Part shown: positions 1 to 10,600 of the stretch, one piece after another
Layout of the letters: the number at the start of each line of letters is the position of its first letter
Position numbering within the stretch: position 1 is the first letter of the stretch
Assembly: GCA_011009095.1 (NCBI GenBank)
Contig: VTPC01007248.1
Location: 1 to 64,000, forward strand
DNA: 64,000 nucleotides
Direction of reading: 5' to 3'
From: Ignelater luminosus
Lineage: Eukaryota; Arthropoda; Insecta; Coleoptera; Elateridae
The notes under the pieces: generated by a model
Databases searched by the model: none
What the model was told of the DNA's origin: nothing
The model's input: the letters and a program-made list of their open reading frames with translations, nothing else
Position numbers and translations under genes: made by a program

Positions 1-2680
1 GTATATATAAAAGCATCCAAACCATAAAAAACAGATCTGGTATGGATCGTTGCCGTCGTCACCGTTCAATGCAAATTTCTACTTTCCGAGAAAAGCATTG
101 TATTTAAAAGCTTTAAAGTCGTTCTTTAGTCTAGTGAAGATAAAGTAAGTAGTGTTGATACACAGCTTGCTGGTTGGTAAATGGAGTAGTTATGATAGGA
201 GGCAGCTGTAGTCGAAATAAGGATTGATTGATACGGCGACAACAGATGAACCTGATGGGGCGGTTTTGAAGTTGGAACTGATTACTGTTGAGTCAATGTT
301 AGAATTGATTGTTGATCGTGGCTGCTTTGGAGATTAGTAAAGTAGTCGGTCGATGATGCTAGAAACAATAGTGATGGTGTGGATAATGGCGAGACTGGAG
401 ACGGAGACTTAAATGCTAGAGGAAGGTTATGACTGCGGGGGATTAGAGATCTTTGTTTGTTTTATAAAGAATTAGTTACTTAAGGTATGTGGCGGAATGG
501 ATTGTGTGGTAGTCTGATTAGTGGAATTTTAATCTAGACGAAACGGTAGTTCTCAAAACCACTCCTCCGCATTTCATGCTGCGGAGGATCTAAGTGTGGT
601 AACGACTGACAAAGAAATTCGGGGCAGCCGTGGAGCTCAGGTTTGAGGAATCCCAAGCTCGGGTACCCAACTAGTGGAGGTTGGTTACGGTTTAAGCAAG
701 GAATCCGTACCTCGGAGCGCAGGTCGATCAGAGTGGAGCTACGAAAGGCTACAGCCAATCAGGCTTACGCTCCAAACAGCAGAGAAACAGGCGTAGTGAG
801 TGACCAACCTATTAGTTGAGCTGATAGATTTAGCCATGAATGAAGGATTAATGATCAAACCATTTACAGATACAAATATGTCTGATTAAGCATACCCAAC
901 CTCAAAATCGTCAACGGCACACCGTCATTGCAAAAGATGTAACAACTACAATCTTTTAATAGAAACAAAACTAAAATTGGTAATCTAAAATAGAAAATAT
1001 AAATGAGTGTGCATAATTATTTTACTGCTCGTCATCGAAATGTATGAACCGCAAAAATTCCCTGCATCTCAGACTAGAATTTTTCCTGGCTGAAAATGTT
1101 CAGACTTCCAGTAGGAATTTCTAACACGATCTTTGAGTTAGGAGGTAACACCTAGTCTAAAAGATTAAAAATCAAATGATTAAAATTTTGTAGAAGATAA
1201 ATAGATCAAACAAGAGAAAGAGCGAAATTCAAGTATCTTATCAGTTTTCAGACTTAAATAAAACAAAAACACAGCAACTTAATCCTGATTTGGACCTTTT
1301 AGACAGACATAACCAACAGCCTCCAGTAGCGAAATGAGTATTTAATAGAATGCACATGCAATTCCTTTGCAATTGTGGTAAAGATCAACGTCAAGTCATT
1401 TTAATATTTATGCAATAGGAATGGGCATAAAAATAAATGTTAGTTTATATTTTATAAATATCAACAAATTAATTCCATCTTTTTACTCAGGGTTAGATGT
1501 TTTAGGTGTACAACAACTGCATATGAACGATTCCTTTTCAGTCTTTTTTACTGAGTTGTTAGTCTACTACTTTACTTACCAGTTTATAGTAGTTACGCCT
1601 CCAAAATGTTAAAATAAGACTCACGCAAATCTCAAAGATTAGCGGTAGGTACCTACTTCTAGTAATTGGAAACACTGTGAAGGGCATAGAGGGGGTCTGT
1701 TAGATTAGACTGTTGGTTAGGTTAGTTACGTTAAGTTAGCAGTTAGGTTTATAACAGCAGAAGTATTATTTTAGGTCAGATATGTTTTAAAGCAAATGCA
1801 TTGTAGATAAAATAATTTTAGATTAAATACATTTAGACCAATTGTGATTAGTCCAATTGTTTTAGACCAAATGCTTTAAATCAGTTTTATGGAAATGATT
1901 TCACCATGAAGGGCCAACTGAGGTCTTTCAAACAAGACGAATCTTATCCCTTTGGAGTTTTACACAGTTAGATGTTGTTTTTGCATTTTCTTAATAGTTA
2001 TTTTTCCATGCATGCGTACCGATCTGCCGAATTATATAAGTAAATAGTTTTCAAATTTATATCCTAAAGCTATTTTTTACCAAGAAAGCCAACTGGTCTT
2101 GTAAACTTTTTCAAACCATAGGAATATTATTCGCAGCATGAATTCCAATCATGATTTCTGGATTAATGCACTCTAAAGCAGATGGTTCAAAAATAGCAGC
2201 AAATTATGTGCTGAAATACGGCTGTAAAGGGTTATAAAGTGGGTGCTCACGCTTCTCGTTAATGCTATTTTCGCCAATGATGATTTAATATTCAAGAGAA
2301 AAGATAACGTTGTATGTTCCTAAAAATGTGATATTAACGGGTTCGACATTTTTCTTGAAAATACTAATATGCTAGTAATTCTCGTACGTTGTGTTTCCTC
2401 AATAAGTAATATTTGTTTTTACATATCTTTCAAAGATAATACGAATTTAGAGTACTACGTGAGATTCTTCTAAATCTAATTTTTTTTAAAGTGAATCCTA
2501 CTGCTTATGTATGTATCTAATGTAATCTAAAGATATCAAAACTTAATCATCACCATATGAATTCTGAAGTTATAGTTTTTTCTCAAATTTGCGTATTAGC
2601 TAAAAGATTGACAAACTATAAGTACTTACTTAAAAAAACTTGTCCTTTTGTTAAAACATATATAAAATTAATGCGTACTC
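1..2680. other. Intergenic DNA, no gene recognised
   Basis: No open frame with family resemblance or plausible exon structure was found. A somewhat GC-richer patch (about 530-780) contains a 74-codon minus-strand frame with no recognisable motif, and I regard it as chance. The rest is AT-rich single-copy-looking sequence upstream of the first ABCA gene. Confidence 0.5.
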
Positions 2681-2684
2681 AATT

Positions 2685-2805
2685 GATCTTATCAGGTTGA
2701 TCTAAAGTCCCTTTATTTTGTGATATTATATCAGTTTTATCAGTACAAATTTTGTATAACATATGGATGTGTTTTTGTTGTATCAACCACTGCATCATGA
2801 CAACT
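2685..2805 (+). promoter_or_regulatory. Candidate promoter of ABCA copy 1, conserved with copy 2
   Basis: This block resembles the sequence upstream of ABCA copy 2 (34820-34960). Shared pieces, in the same order, are CTTATCAG (2688-2695; a GATA-factor type site in reverse), a following AATCT/GATCT-AAGT-CCTT stretch, a TATA-like gTATAAc (about 2754-2760) and GCATCATG-CAACTT (2792-2805). A second TTATCAG is at 2737-2743. TCAGT at 2806-2810 matches the arthropod initiator consensus. Conservation amid diverged intergenic DNA suggests function. The exact start site is not proven. Confidence 0.5.
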
Positions 2806-2851
2806 TCAGTGTAGTTAATATTAGTATTTATTTAATAATTCAAAAATTGTG
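2790..2851 (+). other. Inferred non-coding first exon (5' UTR) of ABCA copy 1
   Basis: The sequence up to a strong GTGAGT donor at 2852 matches the corresponding segment before a GTGAGT donor at 35003 in copy 2, including ATTTATTTAAT and an AAAATT-rich end. The coding exon of each copy starts with a short leader immediately after a splice acceptor (7640 and 37145), so a non-coding upstream exon is required. The left boundary is approximate. Confidence 0.5.
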
Positions 2852-3352
2852 GTGAGTAGTACCTTTTTGTGTTCTTTTTCTAGTAACTACCAGTTATAAT
2901 CTATAATTATTAACATCTGTAATTGAAAGTACGCACCAGTAATAAATTTTAGTAATAAAGGTGTATTTATAAATAATTTTTGCATGGATCAGATAAAAGT
3001 TTTGAGTCATTTTGAGAACCGTTGAAGTTGTGACAAGGCTAGAAATCTAAAAATCGGAAGATATTGTTAAGTTTGTACTTTTATCAATTGGAAACTTTGC
3101 AAGGAGGTTTGGTTCAGGTTTAGTTGATAGAAGAATTAAGACAAAGATAATACCAAAACTGTCAAGAGAATTAAAATAGGTTGATCCAGTGACAAGCCAG
3201 CAATTACTTTGTCTGAAGAAATATTTGCTGCAGCTGGGAAAAATCAGTAATTTCAGTATTTTCCAATTTTTAAAATGCTATGAGAATTGTTATCATACTA
3301 TATACCCATACCTATAAATTTAGCAAGCATTTATTAAAATTAATCCATAGCC

Positions 3353-3452
3353 GTTATGTCTAAATTGGACAAGTGTCAAAAACTAAACATTATAGTACTG
3401 AAGGACATGTAATGTTACTTTCTCAGGATAAAATTTTGGAACGAAAGACCGC
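3353..3452. repeat. Left 100-bp direct repeat flanking the non-LTR element
   Basis: It matches 5047-5146 over 100 positions, from GTTATGTCTAAATT to AAAGACYGC. About ten differences are visible and all are transitions (A/G or C/T). The repeats bracket the non-LTR remnant exactly, so they are best explained as an unusually long, old target-site duplication. Confidence 0.7.
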
Positions 3453-5046
3453 CTCGTACATTCTCTTCACTAGTCTGTCTTGCTCCATTCTCTGCACATG
3501 CCCCATCTATCTTAGTTGCCTCTGTTGTATCGTTTCTCTTACTGGTGCTATGTTTAATTGCTGTCTGTATTCTACGTTTCTTATTCTATCTCTTCTTGCA
3601 TTTCTCTGTATCTTCCTCAGAAATCTCATCTCTGTAGCTGTGGGTTTACTTCTCTGTCTTTCCGTTGTCGTCCAGCTTTTGCAGGCAAATGTAAGGGCTG
3701 GTTTCACTAATTTTCTTACGAATTCGGCCTTTACTTTATTAGGTATTTCCTTCTTGTTAAGTAGGTAAATTTCTCAACTTGTTCAATGACCTTCCTTCCA
3801 ATTCTGATTTGGTGTTGCTCTTTAGTTGCTCCTATTATCATTGTTTTAGTCTTCTATATATTCACTTTTATATTACTCTTTTGTGGCTCTTCATTTAATA
3901 TACATATGTTATGTTGTAGATCTGCTTCATGTTTTCCTACAATTACTATATCGTCGGCGTAACACAATTTTGTTACGTTTATGCATTCCATTCTCCAGTT
4001 TCCGAAGTTGTACTTTTTTAGTTTAATTTTACTTTTTTTCAATACTTCATCCAGGACCACGTTAAAGAGTAGAGGGTTCAATATGCATCCCTGTTTGAAT
4101 CCCGTCCTGCTTATAAATCCCTCCGAGCTTTCTTCTCTTACTCGTACATAGCTGCTAGTTTCTTTGTATAGACTTTGTATATTTTCTCTTATTTCACGAC
4201 CTACTCCTCTTTTTTTTAATAATCATTTTCTCTGCAGTAATCAATAATTTTAGTTTCGTTATATATCCATCCCTTAGTTTCATTATTCCACTGTTTGTCT
4301 TTTTAGTTTCAGAGATTCCCAGTATTTGTATATTTTTTTCTTCTTTTCTTGAACTAATTGCTTTTTCTTTCCGTTAATACTTCTCACGTTCTACACACCC
4401 ATTTTAGTTCTGCTGTTTGTTTTTAGTTTCTTGTCTACTCCTCTTTTTCCTCACGTTACGGAAGAGTTTACCATCATATCCTTATCTATTGCTTGGGCGT
4501 TCTTATTTCTTCTTCCTCTTTCCTCTCTTCTGACTTTTTTGTACTGAAAGATGTAGCATCCTTTCTATGTTCTTTCAGTTTGCCATCTTCATAACTCTAT
4601 CTATATTCACGCTCATCAATCATTACTTTATAGTAGCCTACCTTTACTTGTTTCCCCTTCTCACCTTTTTTTGTCCGCAATTTCTTTTATTTTCTTCTAA
4701 GTTTCCTGTTCTCATTTTATCAGTTCCCTTCTTAACTTACTCTCATTTTTCATTATTATTTTTTTTCGTCGTATTATGCAACTTTACTTTACATACTGTA
4801 GCACCTATTTTTGTTGCTTCCTTTATTTGTATCTTTGTGCTCATATTTCTCTATAAACTTTTTCATTTCAATTTCTAGATCCATTTGATTATCTGTTTTC
4901 ATCTTGATCCCAGATATTACTATGTTGTTCTTTATCTGTTTCTTCTCTAAATTTCTCATTATTGTCTCTATTTCTTTCATATCCTCTTTAATTCTCTTAG
5001 TACTTCGTTTTCCTTTCTCAATTTTCTCAGCTCCTGTTGATATGTA
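3453..5046 (-). mobile_element. Truncated non-LTR (LINE-like) retrotransposon remnant
   Basis: Read on the minus strand, it begins with a coiled-coil ORF1-like stretch (about 5046-4790; basic, containing NNIVISGIK). It then has a reverse-transcriptase piece (about 4170-3854) with GCILNPLLFNVVLDE and the catalytic block LCYADDIVIVG. It ends with a C-terminal tail (about 3707-3507) containing WTTTERQRSK-ATEMRFLRK, typical of the region after the RT in many insect LINEs. The endonuclease and early RT are missing and several stops and shifts interrupt the frames, so it is dead. The 3' end lies on the left. 100-bp direct repeats flank it. Confidence 0.75.
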
Positions 5047-5146
5047 GTTATGTCTAAATTGGACAAATGTCAAAAATTAAGCATTATAGTACTGAAGAAC
5101 ATGTAACATTACTTTTTCAGGATAAAGTTTTGGAACAAAAGACTGC
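5047..5146. repeat. Right 100-bp direct repeat flanking the non-LTR element
   Basis: This is the partner of 3353-3452, in the same orientation and of the same length. It differs only by scattered transitions. See the left copy. Confidence 0.7.
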
Positions 5147-7640
5147 AAATGTTGATACAGCTAATAAACTTTTGTTTGTTTCATTGTTTTTTGAAAACCT
5201 GATTACGGTTTCAACCTTTATCTAAAACTGCAGCAAATAATTAAAAACGAAACTTAGGGCAACTACTGAAAGTTGCATTTGATTAGGGATCTAGACTTTT
5301 GGTTAGCTTTTCATTTTATTTTATTTCGTTCTGTTTCTCTTTTAAAAAAGAAAGGGCTTGTCTTCCGTGGCTTCTTTTTTAGAGAATTTACTTTTAGAAA
5401 GGAAGCTCCCAATGCAGTGGTTGTAAAAGCTAGCCTTGGTCTATTAACAACTGTTGTTGTAGAGAATGACAAAATATTTCCTGTCCTGCTGCACGATAAT
5501 TTTCTCAGATTTTTCTTTGAGGATTTTGCAAATTTTTCAGTCAGTGTGGTACTTACATACTAATACCAAGATACTCTGTTTACGACAATCCTGTTTAAAC
5601 AGATTATTTCTGGCAACACTTGCCCTCTTATCTGTACCATCTCGTATTAGACAGTCTCTAAATAGACTTTTTAAGCTTGAGTTTCTTGTTCTCACCGTAT
5701 TCCATTACCGAGTTTTTGAGATTTCTAGGTACACACGAGCTTTTTTAAAACAGATGCATCACATCAAAAAAGTAACTCACCTGACAGATCTGTCTCAATG
5801 GAGTAGCTAAGAATTATCCTTGACCAGAGACAAGGTTTGGAAAACGCATCTGCACTCGCTAGCAAGCAAATCATTGTTCTAAAAGTTTGATTCTTTTTCC
5901 GCCGCACCGTAACAGTAAGGTAAATTAGTTTTTTGAGGGGATAAAGCGCACAAGTTCGATGGAGCTAGTGCTAGAACGTTTGTGGTAGCCCGGTAGCTAC
6001 ACGACAGTGTTCTATTGAGGCATCCGAAATAGTCACAAACGCAATACGAGGAGCGGTTTCTCGTTGTTGACGCTGGTTGTATTATGTGGGCGCTGCTATA
6101 GATGGATATTGCTCCAACATCTGGCTTTGTCACTAAGGAAAACCACGGAAAAATTTTAATAACAAATTCGACCAACTGTGGTCGGTAATAGGTGACTAAG
6201 TCCCGTAAAAATTGAGGGCGTATCAAGAAGATACGGCACGTCTCTTACGGATGAAGGTTGGGTACTTGATTTTCTTTTCCGGCTTCTTATGCGGAAGTGG
6301 AGGTGGAGTTATGAGAATCTTGGTAAGCAAAACTTTGTTTTGCAGGCTTGATTTGCTACAGTACCAACTTCTCATAATATCTAAACACGAAGAAATCCCG
6401 TCCCAGGCGTTTCTGTCGCAATCGGACGATCGCATGTGACGACTCGGTGGCAAAAAGTGTAAGTCAGTACAGGTCTGATCAAAATTTTGTAGGTGTGTAA
6501 CAGTCTCTATAAATGGCTTGGTATGTGGTCATTAAGTCTGAAAAGTAGTGTTTCAGTGCGTTGCTTCATCACACCGTAGGCGTTGTAGGGGTAAGAGTGA
6601 TTCCCAGGTATCTGATAGCAAGAACTGGAGGCGCGAGTTGCATAGTTTCAGGTGAATGTCTATAACATTGCTTTGTTTTGAGGGTAAAATCTGATTCTAC
6701 ACGTTCAGAACCAAGTCTTCAGTCGTCTTCAAGCGCCAGGTTTCTCGATTCTATAGCGGAGCTTCGAGTCGTTACTCACGAGGTAGTGTCATTAGCAAAT
6801 CTGGACAAACGGGCGTCGGGTTTTCAAGATGGGAGATGCCGTAGCAATCAAAGATGAATAAAAAAAATGGAAAGAATACCCTGGAAGAACGCTAGCTCCT
6901 GGCTTGTACACCCTAAACAAAGCACGGTGCACTAGATGTTAGTTAGCAAAATTAAGAAAGCGGAATCTTGATGGCTCGAAAACGTTTTGTGTCAAACCTT
7001 GTCGACAATCCGCTTGATGTTTAAAAGTGTGCTGGTTACGCAGCGTCGGAGTTAAAGTTTATCGTGACGTTGATGTGAAAGAGAAAATAGTGTCTATTGT
7101 GCACCTGCTAGGACAGAATCCGATCTGATAGCCTGAGAGAAGCTTCTGGATGTCTAGGAATTCTCGAGTTTATTTGTTAATATCTTTTTGCAAACCCTTT
7201 TTATGACGTTATGCTCTATCGTTGGGTAGCTTACCGAGTTTGTAAATCATGTTGCCTCCTTCCAAGTACTGAAGGAGTTTTCGCAGCGGAGACGACGGTT
7301 GCATATGAGGGTAAGAAGGACGACGGCTTTTATCGGACCAAAATTCTTGCAAATGCTAGAGTCTTGTCGGTGTCTTCCTTGATGATTGGACTTATATTGT
7401 CTTACAGGAGGGTGGCTGATTCTGGAGGGGGTCGTTAAGTGGTTGGTATACTTTTTCAAGAACATTGGCAAAGTTGTTTGCTTAGCCCTGGCTTTGCCTT
7501 GTTTTCTCTGGCCCTCAAAAGCCCTTGGAGTCGACAACATGTCTAGTAATTAAGACAAACCTAGAAAGAATGATACATAGGAAATATTACTGTTTATGGT
7601 TATGTAATAGAATATAGTTAACATAAAAAATATTTTTCAG
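5147..7640. other. Rest of the leader intron of ABCA copy 1; GC-richer relic at about 5.9-7.5 kb
   Basis: No intact gene is present. About 5880-7540 is visibly less AT-rich than its surroundings. It carries broken minus-strand frames, for example 7540-7247, where the phrase ANVLEKVYQPL in one frame is reminiscent of the endonuclease-RT linker of jockey-type LINEs. The reading is interrupted by stops and I treat it as a possible decayed retroelement. The region ends at the splice acceptor TATTTTTCAG (7631-7640). Confidence 0.35.
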
Positions 7641-7678
7641 CATGCTTTACACATCCAAAGACAAACTAAAAGTTCACG

Positions 7679-10600
7679 ATGAGTAAGTGTGGAGAAAAAT
7701 TTATGTTGCTGATGTGGAAGAATTTTCTGTTGCAATGGCGACATCCTATACAAACCGTAATAGAAATTCTGATACCTTTAACATTTACATCACTACTTGT
7801 AGTCTTCAGAAGTCTAGCTTACCTTACAGAGCATCCTGCTAGAATATATACAGAAATAGATATTGATTACTATAGTTATATATGGAAGTAAGTGGAAGCT
7901 TTTGGTTTTGAATCCATACAATTTAATTTACAAAGTTCTACTTTATTTTCTCTTACATAGATTGAATCTTGTTTGGTCTCCACCTAATATAAAACTTGGA
8001 ATTATAATAGATGAGATGTGTCAATCATTAAAAAAGTTATATTATGGTATACAAATTAGTCAAACTAATATAACAGACAGTAAATCACTAGCAGGGTACT
8101 TAGTAAATTTAGTAAATAAAGAAGATACGACGTGGGGATACAGTGAAGTCCTTCTGGGTGTACAGTTTGACGATTCGTTAGCCTCCGCCAAAGAATTACC
8201 TTCTTCTCTAAATGTTACAATGAGGTATCTTGTTTTCAAATAATAGTTTACTCTCAGAAACATACATTATTGACACCAATGATAATTCTTTCAGATACCC
8301 AGCGGAAACGTACGCAGGAAGAGAATTTATTAGTAGTTCCTCTTGGATGACCCAATCTTTGTTTTCTAAGTTTCAAACAGATAGACCTCGTAATGAATAT
8401 TACAACGATGGTGGACCACCAGGTGAGATAAAATACATCATGGTTGCTAAAAACTGTTATGTTATGCATATGCGTGAGTAAACCTTACAAAACAACTTTT
8501 TCTTATCCTAGATTACCTTTATGGTGGATTTTTGGAGATCCAAAAGCAATTATCTCTCTCGATTATAAATAATTTAAAACAGCAAGTACACAACCAAGAT
8601 TTTAATTATACATCGTTTCCTATATACATGCAAAGATTTCCACATGCTCGTTATACTGAAGACATCACCTTAAGCATATTTCAGACCCTCATACCTACCA
8701 TCGTTATGTTAAGTTTTTTGTACACATGTGTTAACACGGTCAAAGTTATAACTATTGAAAAAGAAAAGCAATTAAAGGTGAGTTTTTTTTATTTTTGATT
8801 TTTATTTTAAATAAACAGTGCAACAATAGGAAACAATGAAAATTATGGGTTTACCAGGATGGTTACACTGGACAGCTTGGTTCATCAAAACATTTATTCT
8901 CTTGTTCATATCCGTATCGGTGATGACCATATTTATGACAGTAAAGTGGTATGCAATTCCAGATCTTGCTATTTTCACCCATTCGAATCCGTTCATAATA
9001 TTTTTACTTTTGGTATGTTTTTCCTGTGCTACAATTACCTACTGTTTTGCTATAAGTGTCTTCTTTTCTAAAGGTAAACCACACTTGGTTATATTTATAA
9101 CTTTAACAACTTCTAATCGTTTTTCTAGCAAACACAGCAGCTATTATGGCTGGTATAATTTGGTTTTTAACGTTTACTCCATTTTCTAACTTGCAACTAG
9201 CTTACGATCATCTGACCCTTGCCCAAAAGTTAGGAGCATGTATTCTTTCGAATTCTGCTATGGGGTATGGATTTCAATTAGTAATGATGTTCGAAGGCAT
9301 CCGTACAGGTAAGATGTTTTAAGATTTTTACCACCTTGTTTGTTACCACTTGCTTTTAGGTGTTCAATGGGAAAATATATGGGAATCACCTAGATCAGGC
9401 GATGAACTTACCTTAGGTCATATATTTATAATGTTGTTAGTTGACACTGTTTTGTATTTGTTGATTGCCATCTACATTGAAGCTATTTTCCCTGGTGAAT
9501 ATGGAGTGCCGCACGTGTGGTATTTTCCATTTACACTTTCATACTGGTGTGGAAATTTCAAACAAATCAGTAAGACTTATTAGATTTATTTCTGAAAATT
9601 AGAATATTTTTACTGTACAATTTCAGAATTTGAAGAAATCGATGAGGAAAATACAGAAAACAAATTTTACGAAAAGGAACCCTCTCATCTAGAAGTTGGC
9701 GTAAAAATACAAAATTTAAGAAAAAGGTTTTCAAAAAAAAATGTTGCTCTGAAAAACCTTTCGCTTAATTTGTACAAAGATCAAATTACCGTACTTTTGG
9801 GACATAATGGTGCTGGTAAGACAACAACTATGTCCATGCTTACTGGTATGATCTCACCAACAAGCGGTACAGCAGTAGTAGGAGGTCATGATATTCACAC
9901 GGATATAGATGGAGTGAGAGACAGTCTTGGATTTTGTCCGCAGCATAATATCCTTTTTGATGATTTAACTGTTAGAGATCATTTATATTTCTACAACAGA
10001 CTTAAAGGGCTCAACAAGGCAGAGACTCAAAAGGAGATTGATAAATTTCTTAAACTGCTAGAACTCACTGATAAGGTAAGAAAAGTTAAGCTTTTAGATT
10101 TCTTCGATTTTCTCCACTTTTTATCTGGTAGCGTAAAAGAAGATTGCTTTGTAAGGTCGCATTAGCATCAATTTAAAAATAAATAAATAAGATAGTGATA
10201 TAGATAAAAAGCGAGACGCTCTGTATATGCGAATAAAATAATTCATATGTTTTTAAGGGCGATGCAAAATCATCAACTCTTTCTGGCGGCATGAAAAGAA
10301 AACTTTCCATATCCATAGCGCTTTGTGGTAATTCAAAAGTAGTAATGTGCGACGAACCTTCTTCAGGAATGGATCCATCAGCAAGAAGAGCTTTGTGGGA
10401 TTTATTAAAAGCGCAAAAGCAAGGTAAGAAAAATCAAGCTATAATGTAATCGATCAAGTATCTAATATTTCTACAGGAAGGACCATTCTGCTTACGACGC
10501 ACTTTATGGACGAAGCAGATTTATTAGGCGATCGTATTGCAATTTTGTCTGGTGGAGAATTACAATGTTGCGGTTCGAGTTATTACCTTAAAAAAGTTTA

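Noticed and set aside
534..758. 74-codon minus-strand frame in a GC-richer patch
   Set aside because: No motif, no exon signals and no repeats; consistent with chance in a less AT-rich stretch.
4567..4878. 103-codon hydrophobic + frame
   Set aside because: It is the antisense shadow of the basic coiled-coil and RT-linker region of the minus-strand LINE.
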